From Lactococcus cremoris subsp. cremoris NBRC 100676 (lineage in GTDB: Bacteria; Bacillota; Bacilli; Lactobacillales; Streptococcaceae), in contig NZ_BCVK01000001.1 in NCBI RefSeq assembly GCF_001591705.1, forward strand, positions 1 through 64,000: a stretch of DNA of 64,000 nt, read 5' to 3'. Under the pieces are notes generated by a model. It made no database searches, was not told the origin of the DNA, and saw only the letters and a list, made by a program, of their open reading frames with translations. Positions 45,912-55,768 of the stretch are shown here, one piece after another (the first letter of the stretch is position 1; each line of letters begins with the position of its first letter). The position numbers and the translations under genes were made by a program.

Positions 45912-45949
45912 TATATAAAATTAAGACTGAAACTGTCAAGAGAAAGCTA

Positions 45950-46525
45950 TAAAATACGATTTCATCAGTCAAGTCAGCACTTGAAGCCAAAGTCCAACGT
46001 TTTATTTTTGCAAGTACAACTAATGTTTATCTCGGAAATACGCTTAATCGCCCGGCCACAGAAAACGATGAACCGACTGGAAAAGCGACTTATCCAGCAA
46101 GTAAAATTGCTGCCGAAAAAGGACTTCACAGCTTATTAGCTGGGACAGCTACCGAACTTGTCATTACTCGCTTTGGCTTAGTCTATGGGGATAAGGACCC
46201 TCATCTGAACGAACTTGCCCCTTATCTGACAGAACGTCATCCTGATAAGCTAAATTCGCTGGTTCATCATACAGATATTGACCGCGCGCTCCTCCAAATC
46301 GTTCACACTAAAGACTTGAAACATGACCTTTACAACATCGTTGATGATTCTGAAACTTCTATCGCTGACATTTTATCCATTGAAAATATTGCTCAAGAAC
46401 GTCCAACTGACAATGACCACAACAAATGGGAGTCGGTTTCTTCAAATCATCGTTTGAAAAAAGATTTTGACTTCAACTTCCTCTATCCGTCTATCACTGA
46501 CGCAAAAGACGCCAATGCCCTTTAA
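45950..46525 (+). pseudogene. NAD-dependent epimerase/dehydratase, N-terminally deleted
   Basis: One frame is open from about 45962 to the TAA at 46523-46525, beginning SVKSALEAKVQRFIFASTTN and continuing with the catalytic YPASK of extended SDR enzymes, TRFGLVYGD and the substrate domain. The first 90 or so residues, with the NAD-binding glycine motif, are missing; upstream DNA runs into the TetR promoter. A deletion between the promoter and mid-gene explains this. The only start codons left give a 69-aa tail. Confidence 0.85.
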
Positions 46526-46546
46526 AAAATAGAAAAGAGAACAAGT

Positions 46547-47329
46547 ATGAAAATTACACTTTTAGGTTCATTAGGAAACATCAATCGACATTTTATCCCC
46601 AGATTAATCGCTGACGGACATGAAGTCACTGTCATTACTTCACGTCCAGAAGGAGCTGCGGCTATTGAAAAGCTCGGTGCGAAAGCTGCGGTTGGATTAA
46701 ATACTGACCTCGACTTTCTCAGCCGAACTTTCACTGGTTCTGATTTGGTTTATCTCATGATTACGGGTATCGCTTTTTCGTCAGCAACATCAATGTCTGA
46801 TTTGGCAAAAATTTACAGTCAGGCCATCAAAAAGGCTGATGTCAAAAAAGTCATTAACCTTAGCTCAGTCGGTGCCCAAAGCCCAGAAGCTGGGATTCTC
46901 TACGAATATCATGCCATGGAAGATGGGCTTGATGAACTCACTGGTGTTACCGTTAAACACATTCGTCCCGTTGGTTTTTATACCAATTTACTGACAGAAA
47001 TTGCGCTACTTAAGGCTCAAGGAAAAATTTTTGAAGCCATCAGTCCTGAAACAATGCGAGCTTGGGTTCATCCAAGTGATATTGCTGATGCTGTTTACAA
47101 TCGTATCAATGATTTACTGACGGACAAAGCTGTCAGTAAAATAAAATATGTCGTTTCTGATTGGGCAACAGGTACTGATTGGGTCAATGCCTTGGGAACT
47201 AATAACATTTCTGCCCAATATGTCACTATTTCTGTGGAAGATTTGATAGAAAACTTTGTCAAAGCAGGTCTTCCAAAAGTTGTGGCAGATGGATTTGGTC
47301 AAATGAATCAATTTCAAAGGAGAAAATAA
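46547..47329 (+). CDS. NmrA-like NAD(P)-binding protein (atypical SDR)
   Basis: 260 aa. Rossmann fold at the start (KITLLGSLGNINRHFIPRLI), then VINLSSVGAQSPEAG and HIRPVGFYTNLL of the NmrA/QOR2-type group. The glycine motif is loose (G-S-L-G-N), so it may sense rather than reduce. AAAAGAGAA upstream. Second gene behind the TetR-controlled promoter and directly followed by the alcohol dehydrogenase-like gene (stop and next ATG abut). Confidence 0.82.
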   Translation: MKITLLGSLGNINRHFIPRLIADGHEVTVITSRPEGAAAIEKLGAKAAVGLNTDLDFLSRTFTGSDLVYLMITGIAFSSATSMSDLAKIYSQAIKKADVKKVINLSSVGAQSPEAGILYEYHAMEDGLDELTGVTVKHIRPVGFYTNLLTEIALLKAQGKIFEAISPETMRAWVHPSDIADAVYNRINDLLTDKAVSKIKYVVSDWATGTDWVNALGTNNISAQYVTISVEDLIENFVKAGLPKVVADGFGQMNQFQRRK

Positions 47330-48240
47330 ATGGTTAAAGCACTACAATACAAAAGATTTGGGCAACCAGAAGTTCTTGAACTCGTTGACCTCCCAAGCTT
47401 AGAACCTAAAGCCAATGAAGTTTCTATTATAGTCAGTCATGTCGGACTTAATCCAATGGATTGGGCAATTATGGGACATCCAGAAGTCGCACCAAATTTT
47501 GGAGTCAAACTTCCACAAACTTTTGCTTATGATTTTGCTGGGCAAATTGACCAAATCGGTGCAGAAGTGACCGACTTCAAAGTTGGCGACCGTGTTTTTG
47601 GAACGACGATGAAAGGGGCGGCCACCGAGCAACTCATTGCTTCAACCAAAGAACCTGGGCTCTATCACACCCCTGATTTTATAGAAAATGATGTTGCCTC
47701 TACCCTCGCTGTCGCCGGTCTTACAGCTGCCGTCGCCTTACGAAAAGCACATGTTAAAAATGGAGATACTCTCTTAATCGGTGGAGCAGCAGGAGGAGTC
47801 GGCATTTTCGCTGTTCAACTTGCTCAATTATGGGGAGCAAAAGTTATCGGGACAGCTTCTGACTCAACTGCCGACTTTTTAAAGGAGCTTGGAGCTGAAC
47901 AAGTCGCTTATGGCGAAGGTTTGACTGACCGTCTAAAGGGCAAAGGAATCACTGCCGCCATTGACTTACATAGTTTTGAAAGTTTAAATACCGCTCTTGA
48001 ATTAGGAGTCAAAGCTGACAAAATGTCCACTGTCATCATGTACCCAGAGCCTCCGGCTGGTGTTCCAACGGCTACAGGTGGCGAAGCGATTCCTTCTGAT
48101 ATGGAGATGGTTTTGACTGCCATTGGTAGCCATAATTAACTGTCCCAATCGCTGCTAAATTCCCCATCAATGACTATTTAGAAGCAGTCAATTTACAAAT
48201 GAGCCGTCACACTCACGGAAAAATCGTTCTTTACTTTTAG
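47330..48240 (+). pseudogene. Quinone oxidoreductase/zinc-type alcohol dehydrogenase, frameshifted near the C terminus
   Basis: MDR-superfamily enzyme: YDFAGQIDQIGAEVTDFKVG (GroES-like part) and LLIGGAAGGVGIFAVQLA (cofactor-binding). The open frame ends at 48139 after 269 aa. The last 34 residues of the family (LTVPIAAKFPINDYLEAVNL ... GKIVLYF, TAG at 48238-48240) follow in another frame; one lost T near 48136 explains it. Since only the C-terminal strand is lost, partial function is conceivable. Last gene of the TetR-controlled unit. Confidence 0.85.
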
Positions 48241-48246
48241 ATAAAT

Positions 48247-48279
48247 AAAAAAAGCTGTCAGATTACTGACCGCTTTTTA
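48247..48279. terminator. Convergent terminator before ung
   Basis: AAAAAGC.GTCAG pairs with CTGAC.GCTTTTT around ATTA. Confidence 0.75.
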
Positions 48280-48936
48280 TTTGCTCCAATCAATCGGACT
48301 TTGACCTGTTTGAACCAGAAAATCATTGGTTTTTGAAAAAGGATGCGAGCCAAAAAAACCACGACTTGCTGATAAAGGTGACGGATGAGCCGCTTCTAGT
48401 ATGAGATGCTTACTTCCATCAATTAGTTTGGCTTTCTTTCTAGCAAAACCTCCCCAAAGAATGAAAACTTTTGGTCGCTCATCATCTGAGGCAATTTTGA
48501 TAATTTCGTCTGTCAATGGTTCCCAAATTTTCCCAGCATGGGCATTTGAAGCAAACTCGGGTACGGTCAAGACCGCATTTAAAAGCAATACGCCTTGCTC
48601 GGCCCAAGCCGTCAAATCACTATCTTCTTTAGAAAAACCTTCCTCACGCAATTTTTTTTGGATATTAACAATCGAATCTGGGCGATTCACTTTGAAAGTC
48701 GCTGGATAAGAGAAAGCCAAACCTTGAGCTTTCCCCGGCTGAGGATAAGGGTCTTGTCCAACAATAATAACCTTTGTTTGTGCCAAAGGAGTCAGTTCAA
48801 TTGCCCGAAAAATTTGATTTTCTGGTGGATAAATTTTCCCCTCTTGATAAGTCTGATTGATAAATTCAATCATTTTAGGGAAATAATCTTCCGCTAATCG
48901 GTTGCGTAATGGCTGTGACCAATCTGTTTTTTTCAT
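48277..48936 (-). CDS. ung: Uracil-DNA glycosylase
   Basis: 219 aa, family 1 UDG. Water-activating motif [18 protein letters not shown] and the Leu-loop motif [20 protein letters not shown] are present. Removes uracil from DNA to start base-excision repair. Its start overlaps the end of the GyrI-like gene by 4 nt. Confidence 0.97.
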   Translation of the reverse strand: MKKTDWSQPLRNRLAEDYFPKMIEFINQTYQEGKIYPPENQIFRAIELTPLAQTKVIIVGQDPYPQPGKAQGLAFSYPATFKVNRPDSIVNIQKKLREEGFSKEDSDLTAWAEQGVLLLNAVLTVPEFASNAHAGKIWEPLTDEIIKIASDDERPKVFILWGGFARKKAKLIDGSKHLILEAAHPSPLSASRGFFGSHPFSKTNDFLVQTGQSPIDWSK

Positions 48937-49574
48937 TTTTCTTGTCCCTTCTCCACAAAAATTCGGACTGTTGTTTTCAATTTTTCTGCTGCTGTCTTTC
49001 TAAAATCACTGATATAAATTTCTCGATGATGAAACTCTTTGTGGATAGCTTTTAAATCATGTTTTTCAGCATAAGCAAAAAGCTTCTCAAAAGTTTCTCC
49101 CTCTTGGTCAAAGGATCCGACATGAAGTGCTTGTAAACATAAGCCATCTTCAACTTTTCCAAATTCAAGTCCTGATAAATCCAAGCCTTTTTTAACTTCA
49201 ACCAATTTTTTCGCTTTGTCAATCACTTGGTCATTGACAAAATCAGGCATTCTAAGCATCAAGCGCCAAATAAAGTCCTTTTTATCTATTTTTCCATCAA
49301 TAGGTTCATTTTTACTTGTCCACAATCCTTCAAGTGGAGGAACCACAAAAGGCTGAAAATTTTTAATTGTAAAATTTGAATTTCGATAAGACATTGAAAA
49401 CATATAAGCTGTCGCATATAAAAGGGCAATGGCTTCTTGAAAAGCTGGACTTGTTGGTGCTCCTTTACCATCTATCATCAGATAATTCAGAGCAGGCAGC
49501 TCAATTAAAGAAATTCCTTTTGGTAAATAATAGTTTTTATCACTTTTTTTATAATCAATTTTTGGGCTAGACAT
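48933..49574 (-). CDS. GyrI-like small-molecule-binding protein
   Basis: 213 aa, a stand-alone GyrI-like domain of the longer subgroup ([63 protein letters not shown], and [12 protein letters not shown] at the end). Proteins of this type bind or hydrolyse small cyclic or cationic compounds; the role here is unknown. Coupled to ung by a 4-nt overlap, which may only reflect compact packing. Confidence 0.82.
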   Translation of the reverse strand: MSSPKIDYKKSDKNYYLPKGISLIELPALNYLMIDGKGAPTSPAFQEAIALLYATAYMFSMSYRNSNFTIKNFQPFVVPPLEGLWTSKNEPIDGKIDKKDFIWRLMLRMPDFVNDQVIDKAKKLVEVKKGLDLSGLEFGKVEDGLCLQALHVGSFDQEGETFEKLFAYAEKHDLKAIHKEFHHREIYISDFRKTAAEKLKTTVRIFVEKGQEK

Positions 49575-49637
49575 GCTTTTATTATATCAAATTTATAAAT
49601 AAAAAAAACTGCCTTTATAACAGATTTTTTCTCATAA

Positions 49638-50354
49638 TTAGAGATTTGCCACGTTGTGATAAACTTTTTGAACATCATCGTCGTCTTCGAGAGCATCGAT
49701 AAGTCCTTCAAAAATTTCCAAATCTTCTGGTGAAAGTTCTACTTCTGATTGAGCAATCATTTCTAGTTCTGTTGTTGAGAATTCAGTAATTCCAGCTGCT
49801 TTAAGGGCTGCAATTCCTTTGTGAAGGTCAGTTGGTTCAGTGTAAACAACGATATTTCCTTCTTCTTCTGTCACATCACGAACGTCAACCTCAGCATCAA
49901 GCAAGATTTCAAAAATATGGTCAGGGTCTGTTCCTTCAAAAACAATGACTCCAGTATTGTCAAACATGTAGCTGACCGCACCGGCTGCTCCAATATTTCC
50001 ACCATTTTTATGGAAAGTAGTACGAACATTAGCAATCGTGCGGTTAACATTTGAAGTCAAAGTTTCGGCAATCACCATTGAACCGTTTGGTCCAAATCCT
50101 TCATAACGTCCTTGAACAAATGTTTCATCTCCGCCACCTTTAGCTTTATCAATCGCTTTATCAATGACGTGTTTTGGAACTTGTGCTTGTTTAGCGCGTT
50201 CAATAACGAATTTTAATGATGAATTTGATTCTGGATCTGGTTCACCTTGTTTGGCAGCAGCATAGATTTCGACACCGAATTTTGCATATACTTTAGAAGT
50301 TGCCCCATCTTTAGCGGTTTTTTTAGCAACAATATTGGCCCATTTACGTCCCAT
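49638..50354 (-). CDS. YebC/PmpR family DNA-binding/translation regulator
   Basis: 238 aa, full length: [20 protein letters not shown] at the start, [29 protein letters not shown] and a C-terminal acidic tail. Family members regulate transcription or relieve ribosome stalling. AAGGAGACT-like ribosome site upstream. Highly conserved and expressed alone. Confidence 0.93.
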   Translation of the reverse strand: MGRKWANIVAKKTAKDGATSKVYAKFGVEIYAAAKQGEPDPESNSSLKFVIERAKQAQVPKHVIDKAIDKAKGGGDETFVQGRYEGFGPNGSMVIAETLTSNVNRTIANVRTTFHKNGGNIGAAGAVSYMFDNTGVIVFEGTDPDHIFEILLDAEVDVRDVTEEEGNIVVYTEPTDLHKGIAALKAAGITEFSTTELEMIAQSEVELSPEDLEIFEGLIDALEDDDDVQKVYHNVANL

Positions 50355-50506
50355 TGGAATAGTCTCCTTGAAATTTTATTTAAATTATTGGCAGATTAGT
50401 GATCTACATGATTTTTTCTATCATATTATATCACAATTTGTAAAGGCTCGTCTATGAGAAATCGAAAAAATCCCGTTTTTACGCTTTCAATTTAAGCAAG
50501 TCTTTT

Positions 50507-51676
50507 TTATTTTTCTCTTTTAATAATTGGTTTTCGCCCAAAATTTTGTTCTTTAAAATTAACATTTCCTAATTGATAGATTTCATCAGCTTTCTGCGTC
50601 AGCTCATCCCAAGGTTTTTGACCAATTTTACTGATGATTTTTCCTCTATTTTGAGCTAAAATTTCTTGTCCAGCTTTTGAAAAACCAAGAATATGAATCT
50701 CTTTTGGTAAATTAAACTCTTTTGGAATATTTAACAAAATATATGTTAAGAGCCTACGAACACGCGCTTTGGTATAACGTTTAGTATATACAAGTTCTAC
50801 TAATTCATCAAAATTTTTAGCAGATTTGACCGCATTTTTTAAGCGAACAGAAAGTTCTTGATTTACTTGGAAAATATTTTCCAAGTGGTCATCAAGCCTG
50901 ATTTTATATTGCAAAAGTGGAAAATAAGCTGCCCAATTGGTTTTTGGACTTGCATAAGTTTCTAAAATCACTGATGGGACATGATTTTTTATTGCTGACA
51001 AGTCTAAGATCGCAGGTTTTTGACTGACCGATTGATGAGTTTGCTCTGTCAGTAAATTTTTCCTTTCTGTCAGTGAAAACAATGACTGACGGAGTGCCGT
51101 CGCGCTGGCAAATCCCTCTGTCAGTTTGGTCGAATGGAATTTTCCAACACGTTTAATCGCTTGCAAATTAATATTTTCCCCCGCAGCAGCTTTTGCATAA
51201 GCGAGAGCAAGAACATGATTAGGCGTGTTCCCATCAAATTTAATTCCTGTAAAATGTTGCCACATCATTTGTGTTTTTTCGGGATAAGAGAGTTGCTCAG
51301 GCAATGCTTTGATAAAACTTTCCATTTCCGTCTCTTTTGTTTCATAAATATCAGCAATCTCATTATAATCAATTGCTGATTCTGAACCAAAAGCAAGGTC
51401 AGTAATGCCAAGATTTTTTAAGATATCCACAGCCCCACTTGCAAAAAAATCGGCAGCTTGCACAGAAACAGTTACTGGCAATTCAACGACTAAATCTGCG
51501 CCACAAGACAAGGCCATCTCTGCTCTTGTCCATTTATCAAAAATAGCTGGCTCGCCTCGCTGCATCCAATTTCCGGACATAGCGACAATTTTTGGACCAT
51601 CAATTTGATTCAAAAGATACTCATGTCCCTTATGAAAAGGATTAAATTCAGCAATAATACCTGTAATTTTCGTCAT
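50507..51676 (-). CDS. tmcAL: tRNA(Met) cytidine acetate ligase
   Basis: 389 aa nucleotidyltransferase: [20 protein letters not shown] carries the HxGH motif, and [20 protein letters not shown] with [21 protein letters not shown] are family marks (YlbM/TmcAL). Makes ac4C at the wobble base of elongator tRNA-Met from acetate and ATP. Next to the methyltransferase and rsfS, a conserved Firmicutes order, although a hairpin at 51694-51714 separates it from the gene upstream. Confidence 0.93.
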   Translation of the reverse strand: MTKITGIIAEFNPFHKGHEYLLNQIDGPKIVAMSGNWMQRGEPAIFDKWTRAEMALSCGADLVVELPVTVSVQAADFFASGAVDILKNLGITDLAFGSESAIDYNEIADIYETKETEMESFIKALPEQLSYPEKTQMMWQHFTGIKFDGNTPNHVLALAYAKAAAGENINLQAIKRVGKFHSTKLTEGFASATALRQSLFSLTERKNLLTEQTHQSVSQKPAILDLSAIKNHVPSVILETYASPKTNWAAYFPLLQYKIRLDDHLENIFQVNQELSVRLKNAVKSAKNFDELVELVYTKRYTKARVRRLLTYILLNIPKEFNLPKEIHILGFSKAGQEILAQNRGKIISKIGQKPWDELTQKADEIYQLGNVNFKEQNFGRKPIIKREK

Positions 51677-51693
51677 TTTATACCTCTAAAAAA

Positions 51694-51714
51694 ATCTGTC
51701 AGTAGCTGACAGAT
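51694..51714 (-). terminator. Hairpin between methyltransferase gene and tmcAL
   Basis: ATCTGTCAG (51694-51702) pairs with CTGACAGAT (51706-51714); on the minus strand it is followed by seven T, so it may partly end transcription before tmcAL. Confidence 0.7.
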
Positions 51715-51725
51715 ATGGATTTACT

Positions 51726-52460
51726 TTACTTTTTACAAACAAAAAACCAACGTGCGCTCTCTTTGCTAGGTGCTTCATCAGTAAAATCTGCACAGACTAT
51801 TGCTTCTTTAAAGCCTGCCGTTGCTAGATGCGCGAGATAATCATCTATCGGATAAGTCCGTTCTTCATGAACTTCGTCTTTTCTTGTAAAGCGTCCATCC
51901 TCTCCTTGAATGAAAAAGCTCAACTCATGGACGATTGAATGAGGCACTTCCCCTTCAAAAGAATCCCACAAGAAAGCGAAATCTTCCGCATTTTCATGGT
52001 AAGAGTAGTTAGGAAAAACTTCGTCTACTTGATGAGTTGAATGAACATCAAAAATAAAAGTCCCACCCTCATTGAGTATTTCAAAAACACCATCAAAAGT
52101 AGCTTGTACTTCATTCAAATTTTCCAAATAACAAAGTGAATCAGAATAACAAGTCACTGCATCAAATTTTCCAAGACCAGAAAGGTCACGCATATTACCA
52201 GCAGTAAACTCAAGTTTATGACCTGCCTGACGCGCTTTTTTACTGGCTAAAGTTAACATTTCTTCAGAAATATCAAGACCAGTCACTTCATAGCCTTCTT
52301 GAGCCAAGCGCACTGATAAAGCCCCAGAGCCGCAAGCTAACTCAAAAACTGATTTTGTTTCTTTTGGTAGATGTCTTTTTGTAAAATCAAGCCATTGCTC
52401 ATAAAGTTCTTGGTCCATGACCTGATCATAGACTCTTGAAAAATCTTCGTAAAATGCCAT
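51726..52460 (-). CDS. Class I SAM-dependent methyltransferase
   Basis: 244 aa from the ATG at 52460 (AAAGGG upstream); the open frame continues to 52556 but that part overlaps nothing conserved. MAFYEDFSRVYDQVMDQELY, motif I VFELACGSGALSVRLAQEGY and DAVTCYSDSLCYL are those of the YqeM-like methyltransferases found between rsfS and tmcAL in lactic acid bacteria. Target unknown. Confidence 0.9.
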   Translation of the reverse strand: MAFYEDFSRVYDQVMDQELYEQWLDFTKRHLPKETKSVFELACGSGALSVRLAQEGYEVTGLDISEEMLTLASKKARQAGHKLEFTAGNMRDLSGLGKFDAVTCYSDSLCYLENLNEVQATFDGVFEILNEGGTFIFDVHSTHQVDEVFPNYSYHENAEDFAFLWDSFEGEVPHSIVHELSFFIQGEDGRFTRKDEVHEERTYPIDDYLAHLATAGFKEAIVCADFTDEAPSKESARWFFVCKK

Positions 52461-52559
52461 TTCAGCCCTTTCTTGAATTAGAGACAGTCCTTTTTGCCTG
52501 ACTGTCAGTGGATAAAAAATAAATAAGAGCTCTGTCAGTAAAACCGACAAAGCCATTAA

Positions 52560-52919
52560 TTATTCAGCTATAAATCCAGAAATATCAACCATTGGTGCAT
52601 CTGACCAGAGTTTTTCTAAATTAAAGTGTCCACGTTCATCATGTCCAAAGACACTGACCACGATGTCCCCAAGGTCAATCAAAACCCAGCCTGTTTTTGC
52701 GTCGCCTTCAATATGACCTGATGCTTTTGCTCCAGCAAGTTCAGCCGCTTCAGCAATATTATCAGCAATGGCATCTAACTGACGACTATTCATTGCTTCC
52801 ATAATCACAAAATAATCTGCGACAAATGTCACATCAGACATATCCAAGGCTACAATATCAAGTGCTTTTTTATCATCGGCTGCTTTTACAACCACTTCAA
52901 GTAATTTTTTTGAATCCAA
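52560..52919 (-). CDS. rsfS: Ribosomal silencing factor RsfS
   Basis: 119 aa. KKALDIVALDMSDVTFVADY and TGWVLIDLGDIVVSVFGHDE with the final YNLEKLW-like motif (HFNLEKLW) identify the RsfS/Iojap family, which binds L14 and blocks subunit joining under starvation. Part of the nadD-yqeK-rsfS cluster, here with a GNAT gene placed between yqeK and rsfS. Confidence 0.95.
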   Translation of the reverse strand: MDSKKLLEVVVKAADDKKALDIVALDMSDVTFVADYFVIMEAMNSRQLDAIADNIAEAAELAGAKASGHIEGDAKTGWVLIDLGDIVVSVFGHDERGHFNLEKLWSDAPMVDISGFIAE

Positions 52920-53085
52920 TTCTTTCCTCCGAGACTATTTGTCTCTCTTTATTATTAAAATCTTTTTTAAGATTTTTATTCATTTTTCTGAGTCATTTAC
53001 AATCAAATCTTATCAGCTGTAAAAACTAGACCCACTTATTTTAACATAAAATGTCACAGCAACCAAAAGTTGCTTGTTATATCCC

Positions 53086-53523
53086 TTATTTTTCCAGAAC
53101 TTTTAAAAAACGCTTCTGAGAATGATTACTCGTATATCCTTGGTGTTCATAAAATTGATGAGCCTCATGCCTTTGCACTCCTGAGTTAAGTCGGATAACA
53201 TTAATCCCTCTAGCTTTGGCATTTTCTTCTAAAGCACTAAGCAATTGTGCACCAATCCCTTGCCCTTGCCCTTGCTCTTGATCATCAACGACCAGTCCTA
53301 GAACATTGAACATGATTTCCTTGCTATAAACCGTATCATAAGTTTCAGCTTCAATAAAGCCCACCACTTGATTTCCATTATCAAAAACAAGAAATTCCTG
53401 TTTTTCATCGTTCAAAATACGACTCATATTATTCTTTACAATTGATTCAGAAATTGGATAACCAAGTACGCCAGCAAGTCTTGTGATGTCTGAAACATCT
53501 CTCATCTCAACTTTTCTAATCAT
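53086..53523 (-). CDS. GNAT-family N-acetyltransferase
   Basis: 145 aa from the ATG at 53523 (GAGGAAAAG upstream); an open frame reaches 53550. The acetyl-CoA-binding motif is QGQGQGIGAQLLSALEENAK (Q-x-x-G-x-G/A), preceded by the beta strand FNVLGLVVDD; ends HQFYEHQGYTSNHSQKRF. Substrate unknown. It interrupts the usual yqeK-rsfS order. Confidence 0.88.
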   Translation of the reverse strand: MIRKVEMRDVSDITRLAGVLGYPISESIVKNNMSRILNDEKQEFLVFDNGNQVVGFIEAETYDTVYSKEIMFNVLGLVVDDQEQGQGQGIGAQLLSALEENAKARGINVIRLNSGVQRHEAHQFYEHQGYTSNHSQKRFLKVLEK

Positions 53524-53569
53524 GAACTTTTCCTCTATTTTTACTGACAAGCCTATCAGTAACTATTTA

Positions 53570-54160
53570 TCAAGACAAATAAGCAATAAAAGCATTATAA
53601 GCTTCAAAAGTTTGGGGATAAATGGTCAAACGACGTTCTGCCAAATACTCAACCAAACGCATCGTTTCAAAAGCAACCGCCTGATTTAAATCTTGAACAG
53701 CGACTGCCCGGGCTTCAATGACTCCAGGAAATTTCCGTCCCTCTTCAATGTAATCTGCCACATACAATACCTTAGCAAGACCAGACATTTCTTTATCTCC
53801 GACCGTGTGAATCTCAATAGCACGCAGAATTTCTTCGTCTTCAAGCCCAAAATCTTCACGTATTTTATAAATACCGACTTTCCCATGCCAAATATTATTA
53901 TCCCAATTTTTCAAATCAGCATCCAAATGATATTTGTCAATTAAAGCCAGAAAAATCTCATCGTCTACCTCTTTACAATAATCATGCAAAAGTCCAGCCA
54001 AGCTTGCTTTATGTGGGTCAACCTCATATTTTTCGGCTAAAGCAATCGCTGCTTTTTCCACACCAAGCATATGTTTAAAACGTGATTCTTTGACTGCACC
54101 AGCAATTTTCGCTAGCAAATCTTCTCTTGATAAATTCACTTCTGGATAAAAATCAAACAT
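53570..54160 (-). CDS. yqeK: YqeK, HD-domain diadenosine tetraphosphatase (symmetrical)
   Basis: 196 aa HD phosphohydrolase. Metal ligands: H in RFKHMLGVEKAA, HD in GLLHDYCKE, H in NIWHGKVG and the final D in VLYVADYIEEGRKFPG. Cleaves Ap4A to ADP. Overlaps nadD by 8 nt, a conserved pairing. Confidence 0.93.
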   Translation of the reverse strand: MFDFYPEVNLSREDLLAKIAGAVKESRFKHMLGVEKAAIALAEKYEVDPHKASLAGLLHDYCKEVDDEIFLALIDKYHLDADLKNWDNNIWHGKVGIYKIREDFGLEDEEILRAIEIHTVGDKEMSGLAKVLYVADYIEEGRKFPGVIEARAVAVQDLNQAVAFETMRLVEYLAERRLTIYPQTFEAYNAFIAYLS

Positions 54161-54752
54161 ATAAGCCTTCTTTCAAGATATAATCTAAAACCTTCGGTGC
54201 CAAAAGAAAATGTGGTTTAATTCCACGATGCAATTGTTCCCGAATCAAATTTCCGGAAATATCCATCATTGGAACGTCCACCCACATAATCGGATAAGAA
54301 GTCCCTGCCCGATAGCGGGGTCTGCGAATCCCAACGAATTGAACTAATTCTAATAGCTCATCAATATGCGCCCAATGAGCTAAACCAGAAATCATGTCTC
54401 CACCGATAATAAAATAAAAATCACAATCTGGATTTTCTTCATGAAGCTCAAGCACCGTTTGATAGATATCAGCGCCATCTTTAGCTTTCAGACGACAAGC
54501 ATCTACTTCTAAACCAGGACAATCTTCAATAGCTGCGGTCAGCATGGCCGCAACGTGCCCATCAGTATTGTGTTCTGGCAAAAAGACAACTTTTTCCAAA
54601 TTAAGTTCTTGGCGCACTTGGTCAGAAATTGTCAAATGGCCAACATGAACAGGATTAAAATTCCCCCAAAAAAGCCCGATTGCACGTCGTTTCTCGTCTT
54701 CTTTAGTTTTTAATTCTACCTTTGTAAAAGGAGTCAATAAATCTATTGCCAT
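54153..54752 (-). CDS. nadD: Nicotinate-nucleotide adenylyltransferase
   Basis: 199 aa. GLFWGNFNPVHVGHLTISDQ carries the HxGH motif and the C-terminal PMMDISGNLIREQL is the ISSTxIR-like motif. Makes deamido-NAD from nicotinate mononucleotide and ATP. Works in the same route as the nicotinamidase-like gene at 2843-3355. Confidence 0.95.
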   Translation of the reverse strand: MAIDLLTPFTKVELKTKEDEKRRAIGLFWGNFNPVHVGHLTISDQVRQELNLEKVVFLPEHNTDGHVAAMLTAAIEDCPGLEVDACRLKAKDGADIYQTVLELHEENPDCDFYFIIGGDMISGLAHWAHIDELLELVQFVGIRRPRYRAGTSYPIMWVDVPMMDISGNLIREQLHRGIKPHFLLAPKVLDYILKEGLYV

Positions 54753-54826
54753 TCGTTCACCTATTATTTTTTACTCTTTGATTATTTTTTGAATGAAACC
54801 ATTAATAGTTTTTTATTTTTTAAAAT

Positions 54827-55141
54827 TTATTTCACAATATTTTTTACTTCAACCGAAATCTTGCGATTTTCTTTACGGTCAGAAACTTTGAAAACAATAA
54901 GATTTCGACCAATGATTTGGACCACATCAAGTCCCATTTCTTCTATTGCTTCTGCTACATCAGTTGCGACTTCATCTGAGTTTTGCAAAATACTGACTTT
55001 AATCAACTCACGTGCATCACAAGCCGTACGAATGCTGGTCAAAATTTCATTAGACAAGCCACTTTTCCCAATTTGAACAATTGGTTTAATATTAACTGCC
55101 AAAGCACGCAAGTATCGTTTTTGTTTTCCGTTTAATTCCAT
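54827..55141 (-). CDS. yhbY: Ribosome assembly RNA-binding protein YhbY
   Basis: 104 aa CRS1/YhbY (CRM) domain: LNGKQKRYLRALAVNIKPIV, QIGKSGLSNEILTSIRTACD with the GxxG motif, VQIIGRNLIVFK. Associates with pre-50S particles. First gene of the yhbY-nadD-yqeK set. Confidence 0.95.
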   Translation of the reverse strand: MELNGKQKRYLRALAVNIKPIVQIGKSGLSNEILTSIRTACDARELIKVSILQNSDEVATDVAEAIEEMGLDVVQIIGRNLIVFKVSDRKENRKISVEVKNIVK

Positions 55142-55312
55142 TATTTATTTTTTTCCGTTTCTATTTTTTTAACTAATTTTGCTATTTTTAATCACTTTAA
55201 GCGCAAGATGTGTTTTACTTCATTTCTCATTAAGAGAAACAAAGTAAAATGATATCATCATCAAACGAAGACGTTCCTTTGATGAAATAAGATTGAGAAT
55301 GAGGTAACGATT

Positions 55313-55640
55313 ATGTCTATTACAGCAACTATCGCAGCTGGCGCTACAGCACTAACACTTTTAGGAGCTGGAGGCGCAGCAGCAGTAAATGCCGCAACCC
55401 CTAGCACAAACACTAGTCCAACAACAACGGCAACTACTGCCACAGGCTACTATTGCAAAAACAAAGACAGCAGCAGGTGACTACGGCGGACCAAAAACTG
55501 GCAATGGTGTCGGCAAAGGTCCCACAGTTGATCGATCTGACATGAGTTCCGCTCAACTTGCCCAAGTCCAAAAAGACGAAGCTAATGGCGCACCTCAACA
55601 AACAGGTGGCCCCTCAACAAATACTTTGGTTGCCAAATAA
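55313..55640 (+). pseudogene. Small Ala/Thr/Gly-rich exported-type protein, frameshifted
   Basis: The ATG at 55313 (GAGGTAA upstream) opens MSITATIAAGATALTLLGAG, a hydrophobic N terminus followed by a Thr/Ser/Asn-rich stretch, and stops after 55 codons. A second frame continues with ATIAKTKTAAGDYGGPKTGN and ends ...TGGPSTNTLVAK at 55640. An extra G near 55445 (CAGGCT for CAGCT) would explain the break; the joined protein would be about 109 aa. Family not recognised. It is the only plus-strand gene in a long minus-strand region and has its own terminator. It might be intact if the short frame is the real product. Confidence 0.6.
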
Positions 55641-55652
55641 AGAAAACCATAG

Positions 55653-55692
55653 CAGAGAATTCAAGCGTCATGCCTTAGATTCTCTGTTTTAT
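55653..55692 (+). terminator. Terminator after the small exported-type gene
   Basis: CAGAGAAT (55653-55660) pairs with ATTCTCTG (55679-55686), followed by TTTTATTTTT. Confidence 0.75.
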
Positions 55693-55768
55693 TTTTGATT
55701 TTGAAAAATTAATAAATATTTTAAGTCTGACAACCAAATCTTTAGCAAATTATTCATATTGGTCATTT

